Of a stretch of DNA of 64,000 nucleotides, positions 26,306 to 37,700 are shown in pieces; within the stretch, counting starts at the first letter, position 1, and each line of letters begins with the position of its first letter. The position numbers and the translations under genes were made by a program. The DNA comes from Centropus unirufus (lineage: Eukaryota; Chordata; Aves; Cuculiformes; Centropidae), in contig VYZI01000118.1 of assembly GCA_013397695.1 (NCBI GenBank), positions 390,497-454,496 of the forward strand, read 5' to 3'. Under the pieces are notes generated by a model that was not told the origin of the DNA, made no database searches, and saw only the letters and a list, made by a program, of their open reading frames with translations.

Positions 26306-26407
26306 GGGATTTTCAAAAGTGCTTAAGGAATTTAGGAGCATAACTGACACTAAAAGTCTATGGGATTTACCCTCTTACACGCTTCTGGCACTTGATTAAA
26401 AAAATCC
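26306..26407. repeat. Relic of an old palindromic repeat
   Basis: The left edge GGGATTTTCAAAAGTGCTTA is loosely complementary to the right edge CACTTGATTAAAAAAATCC. The middle carries 'tttaggagcataa' and 'aaaagtctatggga'. From memory, words such as 'ttttcaaaagtgcctaag...ttaggagc...caatgggact' recur in an old amniote repeat with the same fold-back layout; I could not confirm this by search. The copy is diverged and noncoding. Confidence 0.45.
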
Positions 26408-28000
26408 AATTTCAGCAGATAGTCCTCTGGACTGTTACTGGGACTTCAGTTCTGTTGATTCAGCTATGGGCTGCTGCTGGGGACCTGCTGTTTCAGCTCT
26501 CTCCAACTTTCATCCTTTATTGGCCTATTTAGGCAGGCATTTTCAATGACCTCTGGGAGTTCTATCATGCGATAGAGTTCCCATAATTCCCCAGGTCCTT
26601 CTTTTCAAGAGATCGGCTATGGATTGCACCATTCCATAGAGTGAAGACTATGTCTTAGCTTATGACGAGCGTAACATAGACCTGGGTTTTGATTGTGAAG
26701 TCTGAATAAAGCCACTGCTCCAACAACAATATTGCCTTTCTTCGCAAGCTTTACATGCTTTGATTAATCTGTGAATGTGGAGACTTCTATTTTCTTCTAT
26801 ATAATTATTTTAATTGCAGCAAATGTTTGGTTTTTTTTTTAATCCTAACACTTTTTGGGCTTGGATTCCCATTGCCATACTAAGAATGCCCTACGGATTC
26901 ATAGTAATAAAAGGAACGAATCTCACTTGAATATTAACAAAAAAGGGCACACATAATGGCATATAGAGTATCCCAACTCTGGGTCACTACCTTGAATTTG
27001 GCTCTGAGATTATTAACAGAACCTAATTACCATCTGATAGTTCTGTGTTGGCCCATGTGAAAAATTCTGATTCCAGATGAAGTGGTCACGTCGCAAGAAA
27101 AAGAAAATAAAAACAAACAGCTTCCTGTGCTGCTCTGAGCATACACTTAATCCTGAAATAGAGACGTATTAAGATACTTGTTTGACTGTTTCCTTCATCT
27201 CCACTTTCCAGTTTTTGCCTGTGAATTTTCATCCCCAAAGCCTTCAGTGAAAGCGTTCTCTCCCTCTGCCATGTATGCACAGCGTGTGGTGCAACAGCTG
27301 CTCTTCCTGTCTCATTTCTGCACTAATCTGAGAAGTCGAACATGAGCCTTAGATTTGCAAATCTATTGTTCAAACTAATAAGTAAACTGTTTGGGCGTTA
27401 TTTCTGTCACTGCACAGCAGTCTCAGCCGATGATCAAAAGGTGTGATGGGATATGAGGTCCAACACAAAAAAAAACTCAGCCTGTGCCTGGAACTCTTTT
27501 TATTTAACAAATTAAGAAAATCAACTACTATTGCCTTCCAAATAGTTCCTGCCTGAGCTCATACATACCCGCAAATGATGCTGCCAATGTTCAAGGTGAT
27601 CCTGCAGATCATTTTCTGGAAGGCCATTGAGGATCTCCACTGCTTCTCTCTTGCACTTGAAAGCAAAAGACTGCATAAGCAAAGTTTTTGCAGGTGGCTC
27701 AGAGAGCTCTAGCTTATTTTTCTTCTTCACAAACACCCAGCATTAAATCAAACGTAGTTCTGTAAACACTAGCATGAAGTGAAGATTAAATATTTGAGCC
27801 TCCTTCTTAATTGCAACCTTTGATTAAGCTTTTCCTCGAGGTTGCCACTCACAAGATCAATGTTGTTTACAGCTGGAGAAATCTAAAAGGGATGTATAAA
27901 ATGAGCCAGTAACATCAATGATGTTATTAGGAGATGCCTGCTGGAGCTGAGCATTAGCCAAGGGGAAATCTGAAATCTCTTTTTGCAGATATTTTCTTAG

Positions 28001-28495
28001 TATCATAGAATGGTTTGGGTAATTAAAGCCCATCCAGTTCCACCCCCTGCCATGGGCAGGGACACCTCCCACTGGATCAGAGGGCTCCAAGCCCCATCCA
28101 ACCTGGCCTTGAACACCTCCAGGGATGGGGCAGCCACCACTGCTCTGGGCAACCTGGGCCGGGGCCTCACCACTCTCACAGGAAAACATCTCTTCCTAAC
28201 ATCACATCTAAATCTCTCCTCTTTCAGCTTAAAACCAACTCCCCTTATCCTATTCCTGCCCACCCTAATCAATAGTCCCTATCCAGCTTTCCTGGAGCCC
28301 TTTGCGGTACTGGAAGGCTGCCCAGGAAATTCTCTTCTCCAGGCTGAACAACCCTGTCCTTGGATGGGAGGTGCTTCAGCCCTCAGATCATCTCCGTGGC
28401 CTCCTCTGGACTGGCTCCAACCGTTCCGTGTCCTTTCTTTGCAGATGAGCCCAGAACTGAAGGCAGGACTCCAGGTGAGAATACGCACCTCAGGT
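28001..28495 (-). mobile_element. CR1 LINE fragment, about 495 bp
   Basis: A long antisense CR1. It starts at the 3' end ('tatcatagaatggtttgggt', with about 13 bp of the usual 'tggaagggacct' segment deleted), passes 'ccatgggcagggacacctcc', 'ggatggggcagccacc', 'tgggcaacctgggcc', 'ctggagccctttgcggtact' and 'ctccaggctgaacaaccc', and ends near 'actccaggtgagaat'. The 163-codon plus-strand frame (28010-28501) and the minus frames of 110, 89 and 69 codons are readings of this repeat, not genes. Confidence 0.95.
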
Positions 28496-28719
28496 AAGTG
28501 AGGGATGTCTGTGGGGGCCCATCTTGTTTTTTTTGTTTCTTTCTTTAAACAAAAGCACCCTAAGCTACTGGCAAGCTACCTAAGCAATCATTAGAAAAGA
28601 AAATGAACAAAATAAATGGTGCTTTCTTCCTTCAAAGTAAAGAAGATACCTGAGCATCATACAACATTCAAATAAGGCAGGAAAGCCCTAGCAGGCCTTT
28701 AATACCCTTTGGCCAAACT

Positions 28720-29130
28720 CCACAAAACTAGCTGCACATTGTATCAGGCTAACGAATCATCAGCAATTAGTATTATTGAGGTGGAATGGGCTTCATTGAA
28801 ATATTCAGCATCTCATATCAGTGTCACACCCCACAGCATTAATGGGATCGAGAAGCAAGAATGAGTTTCCATGACAATGCAGTAGATGCGCGCAGCAGCA
28901 CCTCCCTGGGTAAACAGTAATCCTTCAGAAAAACAAGAAGGTCATTACAGCAACTTGTCAAATCAATGCAGAGAGTGTCTGAGCCGATTAAGGCATCTTC
29001 TCTCAGCTCTGACACGGTGTCAATAGTACTGGGCCACTAGTGCTCAGTCAGATGACTGAAGTGAAATGCCCATCAGTCAGGGAGCTGAGGTGGACTAATG
29101 ATTCCCTGTGCTGCCTATTAGAACTACATG
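28720..29130. promoter_or_regulatory. Candidate conserved noncoding element
   Basis: A repeat-free stretch with mixed composition and many developmental-factor-like words: 'cagcaattagtattattg', 'cagcattaatggga', 'gtaaacagtaat' (forkhead-like GTAAACA), 'gccgattaagg', 'tgactgaagtg' and 'gactaatgattcc'. It directly follows a CR1 insertion and then runs without repeats. The class is inferred from texture; no alignment was made. Confidence 0.25.
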
Positions 29131-29623
29131 ACAACTCAATCCTGTTTGCTTAAAAAAAAAAGAAAAAAGTGACCTTGTTGCTTTGTTTGAAGCTGAATTA
29201 AATTGACAACAGCAGCTAATCTTTACCTAGGGCGATTAACAGAATTAAAGAACAACAACAAAGGCACACAAGGTTTCGTGGTTTATAGTCTTAGTTTGAT
29301 AACGCTTGCAATCTACTGGGGTCTCTACAAGCAAGTGCAATGCAAATATGTATTCCAAGCCACATTTGCATGGATCAGAATTAATCTGTTTGCAAGAGGA
29401 GACTGTGTTAAGTGAGTAAATGTGTAGAGACAAAGCACAGACTAATACAGTAATAATCAGCTGGTGGTTTAAAAAACAAAAGTAAAGGAAATGTTCAAAA
29501 GGAGAAGCTATTCTATACTTTGCCAGCCTACACGTGTGGGTACTACTCCAGATATAGACAGTAAAGATGCTTTACAACTGTAGCTCTTAACTTCAATACT
29601 TAATGTCACAGAGCATCCCAAAA

Positions 29624-29652
29624 TACATATATATAAATTCATATATATATAC
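29624..29652. repeat. AT-dinucleotide palindrome
   Basis: Short (AT)n tracts on either side of AAATTC give a fold-back of about 8-bp arms (ATATATAT / ATATATAT). This is simple-sequence DNA prone to cruciform formation and replication slippage, and has no sign of coding function. Confidence 0.6.
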
Positions 29653-32600
29653 AGAGGGGCATAGGATGTACCTTATTATTTTATAGCTATCATGAAAATG
29701 TTTAACAAACAGTCGCTATAAACCAAACATGTACAAGCATGTAGGTACACATGCTTTTCACCTGAGGCCATTCTGAACTGATGAGCTTGATGAAAGCCTT
29801 CATGTCCACATCATGTTTCTCAGCAGTTGATCAGTTTACATTACTGACCTACTCAATCAAGATGAAGTCAGAAGTTACGAGAAGGAAAGAAGAAGCTGGG
29901 GCAGAATGTTTTGTCTACATTAAAGAGAAAATCTAGGCTGTTAGCAAAACTAATCTGGGGATCATCTTTATTTATTCTTTTCATTAAAGTATTGCCTTAA
30001 AGGTGGTTCTTTCTATTGTTTTACCCAGAACACTGGCAACGAAGTTGAGCTGAATTTAACTGGTTAACTCATATTTTTGGGAAATATGCACTGTATCAAT
30101 GAGCTTGGACTGAGAAAACAAACAAAGAAATATCCAGCTGCCCAAATCGTTTCACTGAAGCCTCAAAATCCAGTAAAGTAAGAGTTAATTGATATTGATG
30201 GATTTGGAAAAAAAAATCCTCATTTGAAGAGCAGTATTTATTTTCTTTCCGCTGATGTGAATGAGAACAGGATAGGGTTCAAATCCACAGAAAATCAGCT
30301 AGAATACAGAGCCTGCGCAAAACCTGCTGCGGAGTAACAAGCATGATGAGAACAACGGGGATTTACCTTTTCCAAGAAGTAAGTCGTTGGGAGGACTAAA
30401 TGGCTCCAGGGACTGGTACTGTGTTTGAGAGCTTTTCACCTCTTAGAATCAAACTCAAATCGAGCCCCAAGCTGTAGCGATTGAAGGTCGTTATCATCCA
30501 CGGGCTGTTCAATATTGTGAAAGCAGGCCACTTCTCGCTGGACGAGGGGTCACATTTCAAAGGCCGCAGCGTTTCTGAGGTTCATTAGAACCCATAATTT
30601 TGGTTTCAGCATGGAGCACTTCATCAGCTGCTGAGCATCCCTCCCTCCAGAGGCTGACAATTCCGACAGGGAAAGTTTGCCGCAATGCTGGCCGAGCTGT
30701 GTGTGACAGAAGACTTCATCACGATGTCTCAAACCCAGCAGGCTTTGAACATTGCAAGTTAGAAAACAGAGAATACATTGAAATATTTCAGCAATTGATT
30801 CCTGTTTTATTCAACAGACAGGAAAAAATCTAAGCTGTTGCTCACTGACACAAGCTCAAATAGGAAAAGACAGCATTTTAAGAGTGAATTCCCAGTAACG
30901 TTTGCAGTGACAGCAGGCCTTGGACTGCAAATATACAGGATCTTAGACTTCCTTCTGAAATTCCCATCCTACCCTCTAAACAATTTATTATTGACCTATC
31001 CTCTCATATGTGTGGCTTTAATTCTTTCCACGTTGGCCTAAATACTCTGTTTCTCTATACCAGCTGCACTCTGATATTTGATTAGTTTATGTTGCATAAA
31101 TCATTCATATCAGTGCTGATTATTTTATATAATTAGGTAAAGCACACACACATCAGTCACCCTGTGCAGTTTGCTCTCAGATAAAGTCAAAAACTGCTGT
31201 TTGAGTAGAAATCTACCACTGCATGAATTTTCCATTGACATAGATAATAACAGGTAAACATTTTGATGTATTTTATAGAAAGGCTTTGCATAAAAGATTC
31301 TCTGGCCGGAATCCTAGACATTTCCACATATCCAGTCCACGGTGTTCCAGCATGCTCTGCTGGAGCTTGACAAAGTGCAGCTAATGCTGTTCCCTCTGTC
31401 TCTGGTGGCAGCTTGTGTAATAGGTCCCAGATCTATACAACCAAACAGTAAGAATTGAAAAGTATTAAGGTCTTTCACTGGGGAACGATTTAATTGTTGG
31501 TTGTTAATCAACCTGACCATGTTTCACTAATCTTGAATTACTTTCTAATCTGACAGTACGTGCTTGCATGAGAAAGAACACTGGGAAAAGTCAGGATTTT
31601 ATATATTCATTCTGAAACGTGACTAAGGGCGCTCTCATTTTATATGATGATTGAAACTCCATTTCAAGTTAGCCAAAAAAATAATGAAGTAAAATGATCT
31701 ATTTCTACATGCAAATTAAAGCTGACATAATGGCAGACCATTCTGAAAGGGAGAAAAGGAAAGCTAAACAAACTAAATTTCCAACAACTGAAAAAACAAA
31801 GCTGGTTTTATTTGAGAAATTTTAAGAATTGAAGTGATATTTCCTCATTAATCATTAGTTCCTAGAAGACAGAAACTTATATTTGTGATACCACATGGAT
31901 CCCATAAAACAATAAATAAGAGGCATTTCTTTCAGGTTTCTAACAAGTGCAGATAACATCAATATTGAGTCATTTCCTGATTGTTAGGCAGGAACTCCTC
32001 TGGGCAGTTTATAATCATCAGTGATGACAATTTCTGTCTCGATCAGGAGACGATATTTTAATTTTAATTCCAATGGTGCCTTCACCAACTGCAAGGGTTA
32101 GTGAGAAAGGGAACATATCATTCCTGACATTTGTGTATATCACAATTATTTTTAAGCTATCCCACCCTAGATCAAATAGAAACACACAATAAAAACCCCC
32201 GAAAAACCAAAAAAGGAAGCTTTAAAGAACACCCGTCGGAGAAGAAACTTGTGAACAATGAGTCCCTTGGAAGGATGATTTGCATATGCCTGTTGACAGT
32301 TCTTGCTCAAGCAGTGCTGCCATATAGAAAAACATACAAAAAAACCCCAAAATGCTTTTAAAAGATCAGCAGAAATAATTCCTCCAAAGCCACAACTGAT
32401 ATTTTAAGGGCGGCACCCTGTCTTACCGAAAGCACAGGTCGTGGACAGTAAAACCTCGGACCTCTGTTGCCTAAATCTAGATTTTATTGTTCAGCATTAG
32501 GCAAAATAACTTAATTCGTAAGGCATAAATTGAGCATATTATGCTTTCTTCATTATGTAAATACTTTCTTCAAAATCTTGAACTCATTTTGGAGGTTGAA

Positions 32601-34720
32601 ATACTCTTAGCAAAAATTATTTTGAATATATTATTGCCTCAGAAACCCCAGATATCGACTTCTATTTCAAACATGTCAGTTTGTACCTTGAAGTCACAGA
32701 ACAAGTTCCCCAAACGTTAATTTTCTTTATGCACACATGTATAAATGTGCACGTGTGTGTAAACATTTAATAACCCCTTTTAGCAGAGTCATCTATAATG
32801 AAAGCAAATAGATTTTAGCAACAAGTAGAAAAGGGTTTTTAAAGCAACTTCCAATATTTTTTATTGTAGAATTTCTTTTTAGAAGGCTTGTGAAAAAAAG
32901 AGAAGACTAACAAGACACAGGGGTAGCCTAAAGTTATATAAAATCATGAGGACTAAAGTAGACAAATGCGAATATATGTTTGGTTCCAAAGGAAAGGTTT
33001 GTTACTTCTCTGAAAAAAAGGATGGAAAAGCCATACCTGATGTATTCTGACATCCTCAGTACGACCTACCTTGGCCTGTCAACATCCTCTATGTAGCTAC
33101 ACAAAGGTAATATTAACTAATAAGCAACACATAAAGGGATAACACGTTGAAATCTCTGATGAAGATCAAAGTATATCTTCATCCTTCATAGCTTCCAGCT
33201 TTATTTAGGGGAGAAAATCCATCAGCTACTGGAACAGTCCAAGGTGAAGTGTGGTACAATCTGATGGATTGATTTGGGCTCTGTTTTCATTCCCAACACT
33301 GCTGCTCACTGAGAGTCCATGCAACAATAAGGAAAGAGATATCTCAATAATTAGATGTTCTTATTAAAACCTTATGAGCTGGGTGGTCCGATATCCTTAG
33401 TGGGACAAAGTCAGCACTAGAACAATGTTGAAATTCCACGTAGTGCTAAGCTGCTTCTTGAGAGCACGACCAATGCTCCTGAAATCTCAATGCTGTTGGG
33501 GATGGCAGGGGCGGGTGTGGCTACGGGAGCAACTATTTTGCTAATTCTGCTCCACAGAACAATAGGAGTCCCAAGGAATTTTGTAAAACTCAAAGTCCTA
33601 CAAAGGAGGAGGAAACTTTCCTGAAATTCAGTTTTCATGAGTTCTTCCAAGCATGAATTGAAATGCAAGGCCAATGTCTTCTGTGGAAACAGAATGAGTT
33701 GCATTATATTTGGACAGTGAGTGAAAATACTGCAGAAATGGAGACTCAGCCTATGAGCTAAGAAAAGGGATGACACAAGCAACACTTGCAATTCATAAGT
33801 GATCTTCAGACTTTATAGGCACTGAAGAAAAAAGATATTTTTCAACACATTCAAATTTCTGTGAATTTTCAAGAGTTCTGCTAAAAACAGTGGAGAAATT
33901 ACACATTGGTACAAACAGATATGTATCTGTTCCATCTGTGGAGTAAGGGCATAGCTTCGATAATAAAAAAAACCCCTAAAAATGAAGTCTTTAAGGTCAT
34001 AAGAACGTCCTGAATATGGCAGCCTAAGATGTTGTCATACACATTTTTCTCTCCATAATAAATCCTCATGTACTCCCATGGGATGTCATGTAACGGACGA
34101 TAGTGTTCATGTCCACGAAATCATGTAACCCAGTGGGAATCATAATAGAGAACTTGTTAAGCATCGGCAGGGTTTGGATTGGCTGTAATTAAGTAACCTG
34201 CTTCTCCCCTTGTGTTCCACCACAGCAGCTGAGGTCAGCTGCGATGCTCGAGTCCCTAAACATAAATGTCAGGGCACGTTGACAGGAGATTCTCAGCAAA
34301 AGGCCCTTCCCCTCCGGAAATCACACAGCTTTGGCAGAGCCCAAAAGTTGACAATCAATGTGTTAGAGCAAGGCTTCTTTCATAATACTCCCCAACAAAG
34401 CCACAAAGATACCTTTTAATGAGGCATTGTGGTTAATCAGTAGCTTAAGCCTAGTAAATGGAATAACAACCCATATTCCAATTTCCCCATATTTTTCAAT
34501 TTAATATACACAACTAGAAACATGGCCTTTTTTTTATTTTACCCATCAAACATCTCTGAGAAAAGCTGTATTTTAAAGATTTGAAAGTAAGGATGAGTGA
34601 AAACACAACAGACACACAATGTTTACATCCGTAATGAGAAAAGCAAAGAAAATGTGCAGTAATGAGGGGTAATTTAGAGAGTAATCAAAGTAATATTGTA
34701 ATGACTACAACCAACATATC

Positions 34721-34770
34721 ATGCCTGAAGGGAAATATCCTGAAGGGATATCTTGCCTAAAGGGATATGG
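34721..34770. repeat. Imperfect short tandem repeat, three copies
   Basis: Three related units occur in a row: 'tgcctgaagggaaatatc', 'ctgaagggatatct' and 'tgcctaaagggatatgg'. The shared core is CCTRAAGGGATAT with small indels, consistent with slippage duplication followed by decay. Confidence 0.6.
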
Positions 34771-37700
34771 TCTATACCACAAAAGCTTGGAGCCATTGTA
34801 ACCCCTAGAGAAATATGATAATGGCCGTACATAAAGTATAATTTATTTACAATTTGAGGAAGGCTTCCATCAGGTCCCTAATGACAAGTTTACCGGCTAC
34901 ATTAAAAGCTGCGCTGATTCTGATAAAGGCACAAAGTCAGGAAAGGAGGCAAAATGGGTCTGCAGTACCAGGAGAAAATGGATGCTGCTCAGTCAACAAG
35001 AAGAGGTGGAAATCTGGGAAGCAACACAGACTTTGCGTTAAAAGAACTCCCAATATATGATCGCAGGGCAGCAGACAGACTGTATTGACTGCTAGGAAGA
35101 AGGCAAGACCTGATGTGAACCGAACAGCTCTGTTATCATAGAAAACTTGAGAGAGCATTATAGAGATGCATCTACATAGCTCAACATTTTATTCTTTGCT
35201 TATGTTTTTAACTCTTTGTAGGATCATTGTGAGTTACAATCAGGACAGAAGCTTTAAAGGAAAATCCAGCAAAATAAGACAAAGGAGCTTATTCATAGGT
35301 AAAGAAGCAAGCTGGAAAAACCCACCCCGATTTTAAAATTCAGAAAATGGAGAGCATGAAGGAAAGAGACATAAATGAAATATTGGCTTCTCATGATAGC
35401 AGAAAAAGACGCAACATGAACAGACAATCTAAAAAACCTGTGAGCATTCATAAGGACTTCTTTGCTCATGTGAATGTACTCTTTGGGAGCGGGAAAGAAG
35501 GGAGACATTTATTTCAAACAGTACATATTGAGAATAAGAAATACTGTCATCTTGAACATCCATCAGAGCATAATTGTTGTTTTCCATTTAGTGGCAGAGT
35601 ACGACTTCCCAAGGGCTGCTAGAAGGATCACCACTTCACAAGGACAGGTCTGATGATGAGCGATGATCCTGGTGTCCTCGCAAGAAGCTTTAATATCTTT
35701 TTTCTCCCCTCGCCTTCCTGCCTTGCTAGGCCACGCTGCCAGTTATAAAAGCCTGGTGTAATCCCCAGAGTTTATAGAGAAAGCACGTCAGACATAAGGA
35801 GGGCAAGGCAGATATTGGCTTTGGCAGATCGTGTGAAGTGATGAAAAGCAGCAGCAAAATCCCTCAATGGACCAAGAGAAATGCATTCCCCTTTTGTACC
35901 ACTGCTCAGACAGTGCCAGAACAACCAACCCGAGTTTCAAGTTCACCGAGTTTGTATGTGAAAGTATAAATTCACATATGTATCAGTAACACACCGACCC
36001 CGCAAAACAAATCTTTCCACTTGTGCTTTAATTCTGCATGTAACTTCTCCCAAAGTCAATCAAGAGTTTAAAAACCTCAGACAAATCAAAACAAAACGTA
36101 ATCTTTTTATTTTCTGTAGTTATATGATTAAACAACACGCAAGGTGAGAAGCAGTGAGATCAGGCATTTGAGATTCTGCCTTTGATACAGAGGAACTGAA
36201 ATCTCATGAGGAAGGGAGCACTCAATTAACACGTGGTTCATTCCCTGCAAGTATGGCAAGATACAGCAAAGACCCTCAGCCTGGATTAGCAATACCACAT
36301 GTACAAGGAAAGGAAAAGGCAAGCAATTAAAACCTGGTTTAACAAGCACAATCAGGCCTTCAGACAGTAAAATAATGCTGCAAGCCCACACAAATCAACA
36401 TTTGCTTGAAAATTTCTCATCCTTCTAATAACACAGCTTCCTCTTACAACATTGATGTTCTGTTCAGTTGAACACAAGTCATGATCTATCTAAAATCTCA
36501 TAAAATCTAAATCTGGAGTTTTTGCTAGATTTCTTACAGTTTGAAGTCAAGTGGGAGAATCCACGCTCTTATTTTCTACCAAGATCTTTGAGTGCATTCT
36601 CTCAGCCATCCTTCACTGAGTACCACAGCTACTGAAGGCGTGGGATCCTGAGAAGTCCTTAGGAAGTCACTATATGATACTAGAAATAAAACTCCTTAGA
36701 AGCAAAGTGAAATACAGAAAAAACAAGGCTTTGCTTTTTTTTTTCGGTCCTTCTGACTGAGAGGAGCTTGATCCAAGGGAAATTAGCCCACTCGTTGTTG
36801 ATATTAATGAACTAGTACTGACAACGATGCTATTTAGTTGCAAAATAAGAGCTTCACTGCACTATGAAAACAGCCTGGCAACCCATAATTTATAAAAATA
36901 AAAGAAAAAAAAGAAGATATCTATGAATTATTCCTTCACCGTCCCTGTTTGCATCAAGCAAATATCTTGAATTTGCTCCTCAGTAGCTTTCACATCAAGC
37001 CAAGAAGATGTAACTCCCTATTTTTTTTCATACATCCTCAGTTGCAGTGTTACAGAGTTTGCCTTGCAGATATTCTGTACCTGTGTAAAGGCAGGATTCT
37101 TTCATTTGCAACAGTGCAGGGAGACACGTGGCATGGGCCACGCAAACATGAACCATAGTGCGTGCCCTGAAGTCCTCACAGAACTTCAGTGCAAGTGCCA
37201 AAAATCATCCTGCCTGTATCCCAGAATGCAGGGTGCTGTACCGCACTAGCCTAAGGTATGGATAGGATCTCCCACCTAGGGGATTATTCACCAACCACAG
37301 CCCTTACACAAATGGAAATCAGATCTACCAGAGAGATTAATGTAAGAAAAATAGAGTATTTCATGGGTTAAACACAGAACTCTTTCTGAATTTGATAGCA
37401 AAGCCAAGTAGTGCATCACTTCTTTAATAACGCAGTTAAAACTGTTACCACCACTACTTTTCTGAGCCTTCCTTACTGCTTCCAGAAGTTTAATGAGCCA
37501 TCATTATCATTACCTCATTTGCCTCAGTTTTATGTATGTCTTAAAAGACTGCAACCAGCATTCTTACCTGCAGCGTTCTGATGCTGCACAACACTTTTTA
37601 CACAAATTTTCCTATTCTTGTCAAGGAAGCAGCTAGAGAACCTTCGGGAGGACATCCTGGCAAAGGAAGAACACCCAAGAGGGCTGAATATCCCATGAAA

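Larger units (their letters stand above)
15981..28000. other. 12-kb CR1-free noncoding block
   Basis: No coding exon and no CR1 fragment is recognisable across about 12 kb, although CR1 pieces occur every 0.5-5 kb before it. Contents include a 22-bp tandem duplication (16355-16398), a TAAT-rich motif cluster (16,560-17,480), a T15-16 run near 20,596, and an old palindromic repeat relic (26,306-26,407). The 110-codon plus-strand frame at 18817-19149 and other short frames show no motif. The block fits a regulatory desert, but that is inference. Confidence 0.6.

Noticed and set aside
28010..28501. 163-codon plus-strand open frame, longest in the window
   Set aside because: It lies entirely in an antisense CR1 copy; the frame is a by-product of the GC-rich CR1 3' region.
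33417..33791. 124-codon minus-strand frame with a Pro/Ala stretch
   Set aside because: No known domain, no promoter or splice signals, and frames of this size occur by chance in 64 kb.
35341..35622. 91-codon Lys/Arg-rich frame (MESMKERDINEI...) as a small gene
   Set aside because: No Kozak support, splice signals or family match; the composition follows the A-rich local sequence.
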